Part shown: positions 53,934 to 62,473 of the stretch, piece by piece
How positions within the stretch are numbered: position 1 is the first letter of the stretch
Layout: each line of letters opens with the position of its first letter
Assembly: GCF_965199065.1 (NCBI RefSeq)
Contig: NZ_CBDAQN010000003.1
Coordinates: 1,550,001 to 1,614,000, forward strand
Direction: 5' to 3'
Length of the DNA: 64,000 nt
Source of the DNA: Acidisoma sp965199065
GTDB lineage: Bacteria > Pseudomonadota > Alphaproteobacteria > Acetobacterales > Acetobacteraceae
Notes under the pieces: model-generated
Databases searched by the model: none
What the model was told of the DNA's origin: nothing
The model's input: the letters and a program-made list of their open reading frames with translations, nothing else
Translations under genes and position numbers: made by a program

Positions 53934-54009
53934 GCGCCTGTAGCTCAACGGTTAGAGCGGGCCGCTCATAACGGCTTGGTTGCGGGTTCGATTCCTGCCA
54001 GGCGCACCA
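53934..54009 (+). tRNA. ileX: tRNA-Ile (CAT anticodon, lysidine-modified type)
   Basis: A 76-nt cloverleaf with encoded CCA. Acceptor GCGCCTG pairs with CAGGCGC, D-stem GCTC/GAGC, anticodon stem GGCCG/CGGCT with loop CTCATAA (anticodon 53967-53969), and T-stem GCGGG/CCTGC with TTCGATT loop. A CAT anticodon with this CTCATAA loop and CTTGGTT variable-region context is that of the minor isoleucine tRNA (AUA codon, modified by TilS), rather than initiator or elongator Met. Confidence 0.9.
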
Positions 54010-54752
54010 GATTTCAGCAGGCGCCGTCGATCATGCTTTGGTTTGTCGAGCGACGGGAACGGCTCGACGCCGCTAACCTGCTCTATCGCGGCCAAGGTCG
54101 TTGTGGCGCAGCTGGGCGCGGCGACGTTGCTGCAAATCCAGGCAAACGTCTGCCGCGTGGCAGGGTCATAGACCGCTTTCCATGTAGCGGCCGGGATCTC
54201 GACGGCCCCATCCCGCGTACGTCGATCGCCGGCGGTAAGCACCGGCCCAGTGACGACGTAAAGCGGACCGTCGCGGCGCGCCAGGCGGCGCACGACGTTC
54301 TCGATCCGCTCCCACTTGCCCCTGTTGAGACGAGACGCCTGGGGCACGACATTCGCCAGGCTGTATGTCTCCTTGCGCGCGGAACCAGGTGCGACGTCAC
54401 CCGACGGCGTCATGTGCCCACGATCGTAGCCGTGGCCGTAGTCCCACGGTTCGGCCCTATCGTCCGCCGGCACCAGCAGTTCCGCCCGGAAGGAAGACTT
54501 ATGGCGGTGCCCGCCAAGCGGCGCCCCGGCAGTAACGACCAGCCGCTCGGCGGACCACAGCGGGTCGCGTGCCCGGTCCGACACCAGCGCCTCGTAGGCT
54601 TGATGGCAAACCAGCGTCGTCGAGGCGGTTCGTTCGCCCCTTACCTCCGGCGCAACGCCGCCGAGCAGCAGCTGCCGGCACTCCCGAGCCGAGGCGGAGA
54701 CCACGCAGGTGAGGCTCACGAAGATCGCGAGCAAGATTATGCTGGCCCTCAT
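53952..54752 (-). CDS. Secreted DNA/RNA non-specific endonuclease; 3' end runs into the tRNA
   Basis: A 266-residue exported nuclease of the His-Me-finger NUC1/Serratia family. There is a signal peptide (ASIILLAIFVSLTCVVSA), then HKSSFRAELLVPAD, the catalytic DRGHMTP (His113) and a downstream NVVPQASRLNRGKWERIE with the metal-binding Asn. The last ~19 codons (tail ending APGRNRTRNQAVMSGPL) are antisense to the tRNA gene, so the native C-terminus is probably shorter or was lost. Catalytic motifs are intact. Confidence 0.85.
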   Translation of the reverse strand: MRASIILLAIFVSLTCVVSASARECRQLLLGGVAPEVRGERTASTTLVCHQAYEALVSDRARDPLWSAERLVVTAGAPLGGHRHKSSFRAELLVPADDRAEPWDYGHGYDRGHMTPSGDVAPGSARKETYSLANVVPQASRLNRGKWERIENVVRRLARRDGPLYVVTGPVLTAGDRRTRDGAVEIPAATWKAVYDPATRQTFAWICSNVAAPSCATTTLAAIEQVSGVEPFPSLDKPKHDRRRLLKSGAPGRNRTRNQAVMSGPL

Positions 54753-54940
54753 GCCGGTTCCTGATCAGGAGCCGACGACACCTAAGGCGTGATAGGTTAA
54801 CAATCGGGATGAGGCCTCGGCATCTGCCGGCACGGCCGCAGATCACGAACCCGCCGAGCGGACGCCGGTATGTTGTGCGGGTTGCGGAAGCGCTACACTG
54901 AAGCCACACCACCATTCCCCCGCGCATTCGGAGCATCCCC

Positions 54941-56620
54941 ATGGCCGCCTATCAATATGTCTATGTGATGAAGGATGTGACCAAGGCCTATCCAGGCGGC
55001 CGCGAGGTCTTCAAGGGCATCACCCTCTCCTTCCTTCCCGGCGTGAAGATTGGCGTGCTCGGCGTCAACGGCGCGGGCAAGTCCACCCTGCTCAAGATCA
55101 TGGCGGGCGTCGAAAAGGAATTTGGCGGCGAGGCCTGGGCGGCCGATGGCGTCCGTATCGGCTACCTCGAACAGGAGCCGCAGCTCGACGCCACCAAGAC
55201 CGTCGGCGAGAACGTGGCCGAAGCCTTCGCCGTGGTGAAGGCGGCGCTGACCCGCTTCAACGCCATCTCCGAGCGCTTCATGGAGCCCATGGAGGACGAC
55301 GAGATGAACGACCTCCTCGCCGAGCAGGCCAGCCTGCAGGAGAAGATCGACGCCGGCGATGGCTGGGAGATGGATCGCCGCATCGAGATCGCGCTCGACG
55401 CCCTCCGTTGCCCACCGGCAGACAGCGACGTGACCAAGCTCTCGGGCGGCGAGCGGCGACGGGTCGCCCTATGCCGCCTGCTGCTGGAGAAGCCCGACCT
55501 CCTGCTGCTCGACGAGCCGACCAACCATCTGGACGCCGAGAGCGTCGCCTGGCTGGAGCACACCCTGCGCGAATTCGCGGGCACGGTCATGATCATCACC
55601 CATGACCGCTACTTCCTCGACAACGTGACCAACTGGATTCTCGAGATCGAGCGTGGGCGCGGCTATCCGTTCGAGGGCAACTACTCCTCCTGGCTCGACC
55701 AGAAGCGGAAGCGCCTCAAGCAGGAGGAAAAGGAGGAGAGTGCGCGGCAAAGGGCGCTCGCAGCGGAATCCGAATGGATCCAGTCTTCGCCGCGCGCTCG
55801 CCAGACCAAGAGCCAGGCGCGCATCAAGCGCTATGAGGAGATGCTGCAGGAGAGCCAGGAGCGGCTGACGGGTATAGCCGAAATCGTCATCCCACCCGGA
55901 CCGCGGCTCGGCGGCACGGTCATCGAGGCCGACAAGCTCCGCAAAGGCTTCGGCAACCGGCTGCTCATCGAGGATCTCGACTTCAAGCTGCCGCCCGGTG
56001 GCATCGTCGGCGTCATCGGCCCCAACGGCGCCGGCAAGTCCACGCTCTTCCGTATGATCGTCGGGCAGGAGGAGCCGGATGGCGGCGCCCTCAAGATCGG
56101 CGAAACCGTGAAGCTCGGCTACGTGGACCAATCGCGGGATACCCTCGACGCGAACAAGAGCGTCTGGGAGGAGATCTCGGGCGGCACCGACGTGATCCAT
56201 CTGGGTAAGCGCACCGTCGCCTCCCGCGCCTACGTCGGAGCCTTCAACTTCAAGGGTTCGGACCAGCAGAAGAAGGTCGGCATCCTCTCGGGCGGCGAGC
56301 GCAACCGCGTGCACCTCGCCAAGATGCTGCGGACTGAGGCCAACGTCATCCTGCTCGACGAGCCGACCAACGACCTCGACGTGGACACGCTGCGGGCGCT
56401 GGAGGAGGCGCTCTCGGAATTTCCGGGTTGCGCGGTGATCATCAGCCATGACCGCTGGTTCCTCGACCGGCTCGCGACGCACATCCTGGCCTTTGAAGGC
56501 GACAGCCGCGTCGAGTGGTTCGAGGGCAATTTCCAGGCCTATGAAGAGGATAAGCGACGTCGTCTGGGCGCCCAGGCGACCGAGCCGCACCGGATCAAGT
56601 ATCGCCCCCTGGCGCGTTAG
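54941..56620 (+). CDS. ettA: Energy-dependent translational throttle protein EttA (ABC-F)
   Basis: A 559-residue soluble ABC-F ATPase that binds the ribosomal E site. Two complete NBDs: Walker A GVNGAGKSTLLK (~42) and GPNGAGKSTLFR (~359), signatures LSGGERRRVALCRLL and LSGGERNRVHLAKML, and Walker B LLLLDEPTNHLD and VILLDEPTNDLD. The arm (residues ~95-140) and the inter-domain linker rich in Lys/Glu/Arg (KRKRLKQEEKEESARQRAL) are as in EttA. No membrane domain. Confidence 0.95.
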   Translation: MAAYQYVYVMKDVTKAYPGGREVFKGITLSFLPGVKIGVLGVNGAGKSTLLKIMAGVEKEFGGEAWAADGVRIGYLEQEPQLDATKTVGENVAEAFAVVKAALTRFNAISERFMEPMEDDEMNDLLAEQASLQEKIDAGDGWEMDRRIEIALDALRCPPADSDVTKLSGGERRRVALCRLLLEKPDLLLLDEPTNHLDAESVAWLEHTLREFAGTVMIITHDRYFLDNVTNWILEIERGRGYPFEGNYSSWLDQKRKRLKQEEKEESARQRALAAESEWIQSSPRARQTKSQARIKRYEEMLQESQERLTGIAEIVIPPGPRLGGTVIEADKLRKGFGNRLLIEDLDFKLPPGGIVGVIGPNGAGKSTLFRMIVGQEEPDGGALKIGETVKLGYVDQSRDTLDANKSVWEEISGGTDVIHLGKRTVASRAYVGAFNFKGSDQQKKVGILSGGERNRVHLAKMLRTEANVILLDEPTNDLDVDTLRALEEALSEFPGCAVIISHDRWFLDRLATHILAFEGDSRVEWFEGNFQAYEEDKRRRLGAQATEPHRIKYRPLAR

Positions 56621-56695
56621 GTTCGGGGGCTGCCTACTGCCCGTTCCAGTGCACGGACGGGTGGACGGGCGCGGCAAGCGATCCACATTCGGCCC

Positions 56696-57283
56696 ATGAT
56701 GACGCAAGACAAGTGGTGGAACCCGGTCTGGGTGCTGCGGACGGGACGCATGGTGATGCGGCCCGTCGCCGGGTTCGATGCGCCAGCGATCGCAGCCCTG
56801 AAGGCGGATCCGCAGGCCTTCGCCATGATGCTCGGCGGCGTGCGCAACCAGCGCGAGGCGGCCGAAGAACTGGCCGAGGACATCCGCGCCTGGGGCGCCT
56901 GGGGCATCGGGCTATGGTCGGCCCGTGACATTGAAACCGAAGCCTTCTACGGCATTGCCGGGATCGCGCGCCGGGCGGATGGCCGGGGCATGGCGCTGCG
57001 CTTCGCGTTCTGGCCGGAGGCCCGGGGGCATGGCCTGGCGCGCGAGGCTGCCCTGGCCGCTCTCCGCTTCGCGCATGAGCGCGCCGGGCTGACCCGTATC
57101 ATCGCGGTGGCGCGGGAAGGCAATATGGCGTCCCGCATGCTGCTGACGAGCGTCGGGATGCGGGAGGAACCAGAAAACGCCTTCTGGCGAGATGGCTACC
57201 ATATGCTGGTCCATGCCAGTGAATTGGGGGCCATTTCCCGGCCGCACCACCATCCCGAGGCCCCCTCCGCCCGGGCTGCCTGA
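56696..57283 (+). CDS. GNAT-family N-acetyltransferase
   Basis: A 195-residue acetyltransferase of the RimJ/RimL-like branch: LRTGRMVMRPVAGFDAPAIAAL at the start, GLWSARDIETEAFYGIAGIARR, and the acetyl-CoA-binding region EARGHGLAREAALAALRFAHE with LTRIIAVAREGNMASRMLLTSVGM. The acceptor is unknown. A GGGTCAG/CTGACCC inverted repeat (57301-57328) follows the stop and may act as a weak terminator. Confidence 0.88.
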   Translation: MMTQDKWWNPVWVLRTGRMVMRPVAGFDAPAIAALKADPQAFAMMLGGVRNQREAAEELAEDIRAWGAWGIGLWSARDIETEAFYGIAGIARRADGRGMALRFAFWPEARGHGLAREAALAALRFAHERAGLTRIIAVAREGNMASRMLLTSVGMREEPENAFWRDGYHMLVHASELGAISRPHHHPEAPSARAA

Positions 57284-57453
57284 GGGTCGGCGTTCGTGTC
57301 GGGTCAGCGATTTTCAGTCGTCTGACCCTCCTGCAGAACAGCAATTCGTAGCTTGACCCGCATTAACGGCGGCGTCCATATCCGCTGAGATCCGGACATG
57401 AACCGCTTACCCCCTCATCCGCGTCCGCGCGGGTGACATCAGGTGCTTCGACA

Positions 57454-58035
57454 ATGACACTTCCTTTGATGCCAAAAGCCACTGCCGTCTGGCTGATAGA
57501 CAAGACCGCCCTCACCTTCGACCAGATCGCCGAATTCTGCGGCATGCACCCGCTGGAGGTTCAGGCCATCGCCGATGGCGAGGTCGCTCAGGGGATCATG
57601 GGCTACGATCCTGTGGCCAACAGCCAGGTGACTGCCCAGGACATCGAGCGCTGCGAGGCTGACCCAAATGCGCGGCTGCGCATCATGGCGTCCAGCAACC
57701 CCAATCCAAAGAAGGCGCGCGGCGGCCGCTACACGCCGGTTGCTAAACGGAATGATCGGCCCGACGCTATCGCGTTCCTCATCCGCAATTATCCGCAGCT
57801 GTCGGAGTTGCAGCTCTCGAAGCTGCTCGGCACCACGAAGGAGACGATCCAGAAGGTGCGCGAGCGCAGCCATTGGAACAGCGCCAACATCAAGCCGCGC
57901 GATCCGGTGATCCTTGGGCTTTGCAAGCAGAGCGACCTCAACGATGCGATTGCACAGGCGAACGAGCGCCTGACGCGTGAGGGACGGGCTGTGCCGCCAC
58001 CTCCGCCGCCGATGCCCGAAACCGACGCCGCCTAG
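57454..58035 (+). CDS. trcR: DUF1013 protein, cell-cycle transcriptional regulator TrcR
   Basis: A 193-residue alphaproteobacteria-specific regulator. The conserved start MTLPLMPKATAVWLIDKTALTFDQIAEFCGMHPLEVQAIADGE carries a helix-turn-helix-like segment. It is followed by GYDPVANSQVT, the basic KKARGGRYTPVAKRNDRPDAI and a second helical module LSELQLSKLLGTTKETIQKVRERSHWN. The Pro-rich end (PPPPPPMPE) is disordered. I chose the ATG over a GTG seven codons earlier because it gives the usual family N-terminus. A possible -35 TTGACC lies at 57353. Confidence 0.88.
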   Translation: MTLPLMPKATAVWLIDKTALTFDQIAEFCGMHPLEVQAIADGEVAQGIMGYDPVANSQVTAQDIERCEADPNARLRIMASSNPNPKKARGGRYTPVAKRNDRPDAIAFLIRNYPQLSELQLSKLLGTTKETIQKVRERSHWNSANIKPRDPVILGLCKQSDLNDAIAQANERLTREGRAVPPPPPPMPETDAA

Positions 58036-58047
58036 GGGCTTGTCTTC

Positions 58048-58076
58048 ATCATCCGCCGGCTTGGCCGGCGGATGAT
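58048..58076. terminator. Strong hairpin between converging trcR and DUF465 genes
   Basis: ATCATCCGCCGGC and GCCGGCGGATGAT form a perfect 13-bp stem with a TTG loop, 12 bases after the trcR stop and 12 bases from the opposite gene's stop. There is no T-run, but the position between converging genes suggests a bidirectional transcription stop or mRNA 3'-end protector. Confidence 0.65.
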
Positions 58077-58088
58077 CGCGGGTTCAGC

Positions 58089-58265
58089 TCAGTGGCTGTC
58101 GCGTTCGGAAAGCCGGACCATTTCCTCCTTTAGTCGAAGCTTCTCGCGCTTGAGCAGCCCCATTGTCTCGCTGTCCGGCGCGGGACGACGGTCCTCGGAA
58201 GCGATACGCGCCTCCAGATCGGCATGACGGTCCTTGAGGGTCTCGATGCGGGCCTGCAGAGTCAT
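58089..58265 (-). CDS. DUF465 / YdcH-like small protein
   Basis: A 58-residue coiled-coil protein: MTLQARIETLKDRHADLEAR at the start, a central DSETMGLLKREKLRLKEEM, and an RLSERDSH end. The layout (helix, short RRPAPDS linker, basic helix ending in LKREKLRLKEE) is that of the YdcH/DUF465 family of small alpha-hairpin proteins of unknown function. AGGAG precedes the ATG. It is divergent from a second DUF465 gene. Confidence 0.85.
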   Translation of the reverse strand: MTLQARIETLKDRHADLEARIASEDRRPAPDSETMGLLKREKLRLKEEMVRLSERDSH

Positions 58266-58449
58266 GAGAACTCCTGTGTTACAAGCTTCGTGATGAACAA
58301 TCTGCCATGACCGTTACGTCTCGGCAGATCCATGACGCTACCCCTTTCGCGCCGCCGCAAGCCAGCACCAACGACACACAGAATCGCGATTGTCTGCCTT
58401 CATTTGGTGAGGGTATGAGGTGGCTACCGCCCGTGTTAAGCACCCTGCC

Positions 58450-58653
58450 ATGCTCTCTGACCGTGACACGCTGCTCCGCCGCCTTCATGAGCTTCGTAGT
58501 GAGCACCGCGACCTCGATACGGTGATCATACGTTTGAGCGATCTCGGCGGGCAGGATCAGCTTGGTGTGCAGCGCCTCAAGAAGCGCAAACTGGTCCTCA
58601 AGGATGAGATTGCCAAGCTGGAAAGCCGCCTCATCCCCGACAGCATTGCCTGA
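58450..58653 (+). CDS. DUF465 / YdcH-like small protein, second copy
   Basis: A 67-residue alpha-hairpin protein: LSDRDTLLRRLHELRSEHRDLDT, a linker LSDLGGQDQLG, then VQRLKKRKLVLKDEIAKLESRL, the conserved RLKKRKLxLKDEI block of DUF465. It lies eight bases before purE on the same strand, so is probably co-transcribed. The 184-base gap to the divergent DUF465 gene should hold both promoters; I see no clear consensus boxes there. Confidence 0.85.
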   Translation: MLSDRDTLLRRLHELRSEHRDLDTVIIRLSDLGGQDQLGVQRLKKRKLVLKDEIAKLESRLIPDSIA

Positions 58654-58661
58654 CCGCCGCC

Positions 58662-59174
58662 ATGACGACAGAAGCCGCGGTTCCCAGACCGCTTGTGGGA
58701 ATCATCATGGGCAGCCAGTCGGACTGGGCGACCATGCGGAACGCCGCCGAGACGCTGGCGGCGCTGCATGTGCCCTACGAGACGCGCATCGTCTCCGCCC
58801 ATCGCACGCCGGACCGGCTGGCGGAGTATGCGAAAACCGCGCGCAGCCGCGGCCTGCGGGTGATCGTGGCAGGTGCCGGGGGCGCTGCTCATCTTCCCGG
58901 CATGTGCGCCGCCTGGACCATCCTCCCCGTCATGGGCGTGCCCGTCGAAAGCCATGCACTCAAGGGAATGGACAGCCTGCTCTCCATCGTTCAGATGCCG
59001 GGCGGCGTGCCTGTCGGCACCTTCGCCATCGGCCGCGCCGGGGCCATCAACGCGGCCCTCGCCGCCGCCGCCATTCTCGCGCTCACGGATGAGGCCCTCG
59101 CCGAGCGCCTCGAAGCGTGGCGCGCCGCGCAGACCGAGGGCGTCGCCCATGAACCCCAGGAGGAGCCGGGCTGA
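58662..59174 (+). CDS. purE: N5-carboxyaminoimidazole ribonucleotide mutase PurE (class I)
   Basis: A 170-residue enzyme that converts N5-CAIR to CAIR in purine synthesis. Motifs GIIMGSQSDWATMRNAAETL (~13), IVSAHRTPDRLAEYA (~44) with the catalytic His, and VIVAGAGGAAHLPGMCAAWT (~67) are complete. It is paired with purK, the class I arrangement; TGATG overlap couples the two. Confidence 0.97.
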   Translation: MTTEAAVPRPLVGIIMGSQSDWATMRNAAETLAALHVPYETRIVSAHRTPDRLAEYAKTARSRGLRVIVAGAGGAAHLPGMCAAWTILPVMGVPVESHALKGMDSLLSIVQMPGGVPVGTFAIGRAGAINAALAAAAILALTDEALAERLEAWRAAQTEGVAHEPQEEPG

Positions 59175-60328
59175 TGCTGCCGCCCGGCCGAACCATCGGC
59201 ATCGTCGGCGGTGGCCAGCTTGGCCGGATGTCGGCCATCGCCGCCGCCCGCCTCGGCTACCGCGCTCACATCCTCACCGAGGAGGCGCATGGGCCGGCCG
59301 CGCAGGTTTCAGCCGGCGTCACCGTCGGCGGCTATGACGACCCCGAGGCGTTGCGCGCCTTCGCCGCCGCCGTCGACGTCATCACCTTCGAGTTCGAGAA
59401 CGTCAGCGCCGAAGGCCTGGACCTGCTGGCCGGGCTGCGACCGGTGCATCCCTCGCCGCAAATCCTCGGCATCAGCCAGGACCGCTTGGCCGAGAAAACC
59501 TTCCTCAACGCGCATGGCGCCGCGACCGCTCCCTGGGCGGAGGTCAGCGACGACGCCAGCCTGGACGCTGCCATCGCCCGCATCGGCCTGCCGGCCATCC
59601 TCAAGACCACCCGCCTCGGCTATGACGGGCGCGGGCAGGCGCGCGTCGCCACCCGCGCGGAAGCCGTGGCCGCCTTTGCCCGCCTGGAGCCGAAGCCTCT
59701 GGTGCTTGAGGGCACGGTGGATTTTGCTTGCGAGATCAGCGTGGTGGTTGCGCGCGGTGCGGACGGGCAGATGACGAGCTTCGACCCCGTCGAGAACCAA
59801 CACGCCCACGGCATCCTCGATCTTACCTTTGCTCCGGCTCGCATTCCCGAGGAGACGGCGGATCGCGCGACGGCTCTTGGGCGACAGGTGGCAGAGGCGC
59901 TCGGACTCGTCGGGCTGCTCGCGGTCGAGATGTTCGTCGATCGCGACGGGAGCCTGCGCGTCAACGAGATCGCGCCGCGGCCGCACAACTCCGGGCATTG
60001 GACGATCGAAGCCTGTCCCGTCAGCCAGTTCGAGATGCACATCCGCGCCGTCGCCGGCCTGCCATTGCCGCCTGCCGCGCGCCATTCGGATGCGGTGATG
60101 AAGAACCTCATCGGGCCGGACGACGTGGCTCTGTGGCCCGAGATCCTCGCGACGCCCGGCCTCATTCCGCATCACTACGGCAAGGCGGAGGCGCGCCCCG
60201 GCCGCAAGATGGGCCACGTCACGCGGTTATTCCCACGCGGAAGCTTGCCGGGGCCTTTCGGCATTGCCGCCGCACTTGGCCGCCTCGCGCCGGTCGAGGG
60301 TTGCGACCTTCCAGACGAGAGGCCATAG
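59174..60328 (+). CDS. purK: N5-carboxyaminoimidazole ribonucleotide synthase PurK
   Basis: A 384-residue ATP-grasp enzyme making N5-CAIR from AIR, bicarbonate and ATP. It has an N-terminal VGGGQLGRMSAIAAARLGY, DVITFEFENVSAEGLDLLA, the ATP-grasp lysine region LKTTRLGYDGRGQARV (~150), and LAVEMFVDRDGSLRVNEIAPRPHNSGHWTIEAC (~252-284) containing the metal-binding acidic residues. Overlaps the purE stop. Confidence 0.97.
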   Translation: MLPPGRTIGIVGGGQLGRMSAIAAARLGYRAHILTEEAHGPAAQVSAGVTVGGYDDPEALRAFAAAVDVITFEFENVSAEGLDLLAGLRPVHPSPQILGISQDRLAEKTFLNAHGAATAPWAEVSDDASLDAAIARIGLPAILKTTRLGYDGRGQARVATRAEAVAAFARLEPKPLVLEGTVDFACEISVVVARGADGQMTSFDPVENQHAHGILDLTFAPARIPEETADRATALGRQVAEALGLVGLLAVEMFVDRDGSLRVNEIAPRPHNSGHWTIEACPVSQFEMHIRAVAGLPLPPAARHSDAVMKNLIGPDDVALWPEILATPGLIPHHYGKAEARPGRKMGHVTRLFPRGSLPGPFGIAAALGRLAPVEGCDLPDERP

Positions 60329-60375
60329 AAAACGCCCGCCAAGCCGGCGGTCCCGTTTGAACCGAGAGAACTGCC

Positions 60376-62325
60376 ATGCCCGCCATCACCCTGCCTGACG
60401 GCTCCGTGCGCCACTTCGCGGGTCCCGTCACCGGCACCACGGTGGCGGCCGACATCGGCCCCGGCCTCGCCCGCGCAGCTCTAGCCATGAAGCTCGACGG
60501 CAAACTCGTCGATCTGTCGCGCGAGATCGAGCAGGACGCCGCGGTAACCTTCGTCACGCGGAAAGACCCCGAGGCGCTGGAGATGATCCGGCACGACACG
60601 GCGCATGTCCTGGCCGAGGCGGTGCAGTCGCTCTTCCCCGGCACGCAGGTGACGATCGGCCCCTCGATCGAAAACGGCTTCTATTATGATTTCGCCCGCA
60701 ACGAGCCTTTCACGCTGGAGGACCTGCCGGCGATCGAGGCCCGCATGCGCGAGATCATCGCCCGCAACGCGCCCTTCCGGCGCGAGGTATGGGACCGGGA
60801 CGAGGCCATCGCCTTCTTCCAATCCAAGGGCGAGCGCTACAAGGCCGAGCTGATCCAGGATCTGCCGGTCACGGAGACGATCACCCTCTACGCGCAGGGC
60901 GACTGGATCGATCTTTGCCGCGGTCCGCACATGCGCGGCACGGGCGATGTCGGCACGGCCTTCAAGCTGCAGAAGGTCGCGGGCGCGTACTGGCGCGGCG
61001 ATCACCGCAACGCCATGCTCAGCCGCATCTACGGCACGGCCTGGCGCGACCAGAAGGAGCTCGACGCCTACCTCAAGATGCTGGAGGAGGCGGAGCGCCG
61101 CGACCATCGCCGTATCGGAAAGGCGATGGACCTGTTCCATATGCAGCAGGAGGCGCAGGGCTCCGTCTTCTGGCACCCGAAGGGCTGGCGCCTGTACCGG
61201 ACGGTGGAGGCCTACATGCGCCGCCGGCTGGAAGCGGGCGGCTACGAGGAAGTAAAGACGCCCCAGCTCGTCGACCGCGCGTTGTGGGAGGCCTCCGGCC
61301 ACTGGGAGAAGTTCCGCCAGAACATGTTCATCGCGACGGTGGAGGAGGAGCCGGACGTCACGCTCGCCCTCAAGCCGATGAACTGCCCCTGCCACGTGCA
61401 GATCTTCAACCAGGGCCTGCGCTCCTACCGCGAGCTGCCCTGGCGGATGGCGGAGTTCGGCTCCTGCCATCGCTACGAGCCGTCGGGCGCGCTGCACGGC
61501 ATCATGCGGGTGCGCGCCTTCACCCAGGACGACGCCCATATCTTCTGCACGGAAGACCAGATCACGAGCGAAACCGTTCGGTTCGTCGCTCTGCTTTCCT
61601 CGATCTACAAGGATCTCGGCTTCGATACGTTCCGGGTGAAATTCTCGGACCGGCCAGACATGCGCGCCGGCACGGATGCGGTTTGGGATCAGGCCGAGAC
61701 TGCGTTGAAGCGCGCCTGCGCCGAGGCCGGCGTGGACTACGAGGTCAACCCCGGCGAGGGCGCCTTCTACGGCCCCAAGCTGGAATTCGTGCTGCGGGAT
61801 GCGATCGGCCGCGACTGGCAATGCGGCACGCATCAGGTCGACTTCGTGCTGCCCGAGCGCCTCGGCGCCGAGTATATCGGCGAGGACGGCGCGCGGCACC
61901 GGCCCGTCATGCTGCACCGGGCGATCCTCGGCAGCTTCGAGCGTTTCCTCGGCATCCTGATCGAGCAATACGCTGGCCGCTTCCCGTTATGGCTGGCGCC
62001 GGTGCAGGTCGTCGTGGCACCGATCGTCTCCGATGCGAATGGCTATGCCGAGGAGGTCGCGGGTCTGCTGCGGGCGCGGGGGCTGAGCGTTTCGCTCGAT
62101 CTCCGCAACGAGAAGATCAACGCCAAGGTGCGCGAGCACAGCCTCGCCCATGTGCCGGTGATCGCGGTCGTCGGCCGGCGGGAGGCGGAGCAGCGGCAGG
62201 TGAGCCTGCGGCGGCTCGGCTCCGAGGCGCAGGAGGTCATGGCGCTCGATGCGGCTGTCACCCAGCTTGCCAAAGAGGGACTGGCGCCTGACTTGCGCGT
62301 TCCGGACTTGGAGGTGGCCGCGTAA
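60376..62325 (+). CDS. thrS: Threonyl-tRNA synthetase
   Basis: A 649-residue class II synthetase. Domains in order are the TGS domain (1-62), the editing domain with HDTAHVLAEAVQSLFP (~77) and CRGPHMRGTGDVGTAFKL (~184), the catalytic core with MNCPCHVQIFNQGLRSYRELPWR (motif around zinc Cys ~337), RYEPSGALHGIMRVRAFTQDDAHIFC (motif 2), HRAILGSFERFLGILIEQYAG (motif 3), and the C-terminal anticodon-binding domain. No T-box is seen upstream. Confidence 0.97.
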   Translation: MPAITLPDGSVRHFAGPVTGTTVAADIGPGLARAALAMKLDGKLVDLSREIEQDAAVTFVTRKDPEALEMIRHDTAHVLAEAVQSLFPGTQVTIGPSIENGFYYDFARNEPFTLEDLPAIEARMREIIARNAPFRREVWDRDEAIAFFQSKGERYKAELIQDLPVTETITLYAQGDWIDLCRGPHMRGTGDVGTAFKLQKVAGAYWRGDHRNAMLSRIYGTAWRDQKELDAYLKMLEEAERRDHRRIGKAMDLFHMQQEAQGSVFWHPKGWRLYRTVEAYMRRRLEAGGYEEVKTPQLVDRALWEASGHWEKFRQNMFIATVEEEPDVTLALKPMNCPCHVQIFNQGLRSYRELPWRMAEFGSCHRYEPSGALHGIMRVRAFTQDDAHIFCTEDQITSETVRFVALLSSIYKDLGFDTFRVKFSDRPDMRAGTDAVWDQAETALKRACAEAGVDYEVNPGEGAFYGPKLEFVLRDAIGRDWQCGTHQVDFVLPERLGAEYIGEDGARHRPVMLHRAILGSFERFLGILIEQYAGRFPLWLAPVQVVVAPIVSDANGYAEEVAGLLRARGLSVSLDLRNEKINAKVREHSLAHVPVIAVVGRREAEQRQVSLRRLGSEAQEVMALDAAVTQLAKEGLAPDLRVPDLEVAA

Positions 62326-62376
62326 CAACGCAGGCTTGATAACGCGGGCCTTGCAGAGACAGGCAACATTCTACGA

Positions 62377-62382
62377 TATAAT
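62377..62382 (+). promoter_or_regulatory. Consensus -10 element upstream of infC
   Basis: A perfect TATAAT lies in the 148-base thrS-infC gap, about 90 bases before infC. The best -35 candidates (GAGACA at 62355-62360, spacing 16; TTGCAG at 62351-62356, spacing 20) are weak. It could give infC its own promoter in addition to read-through from thrS. Confidence 0.45.
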
Positions 62383-62473
62383 GCGGTGGCAAGGTGGTTA
62401 TGGCTGCGCTCCGGGCTTCCGGGTCGCGCCGACCGCCTTTCGATCGTTTCGGAAACTATGACAGGAGAGATCC

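Noticed and set aside
62249..62461. A 70-codon plus-strand frame across the end of thrS and the gap before infC
   Set aside because: Most of it overlaps thrS in another frame, and the remainder covers the infC leader with its TATAAT; no coding signal.
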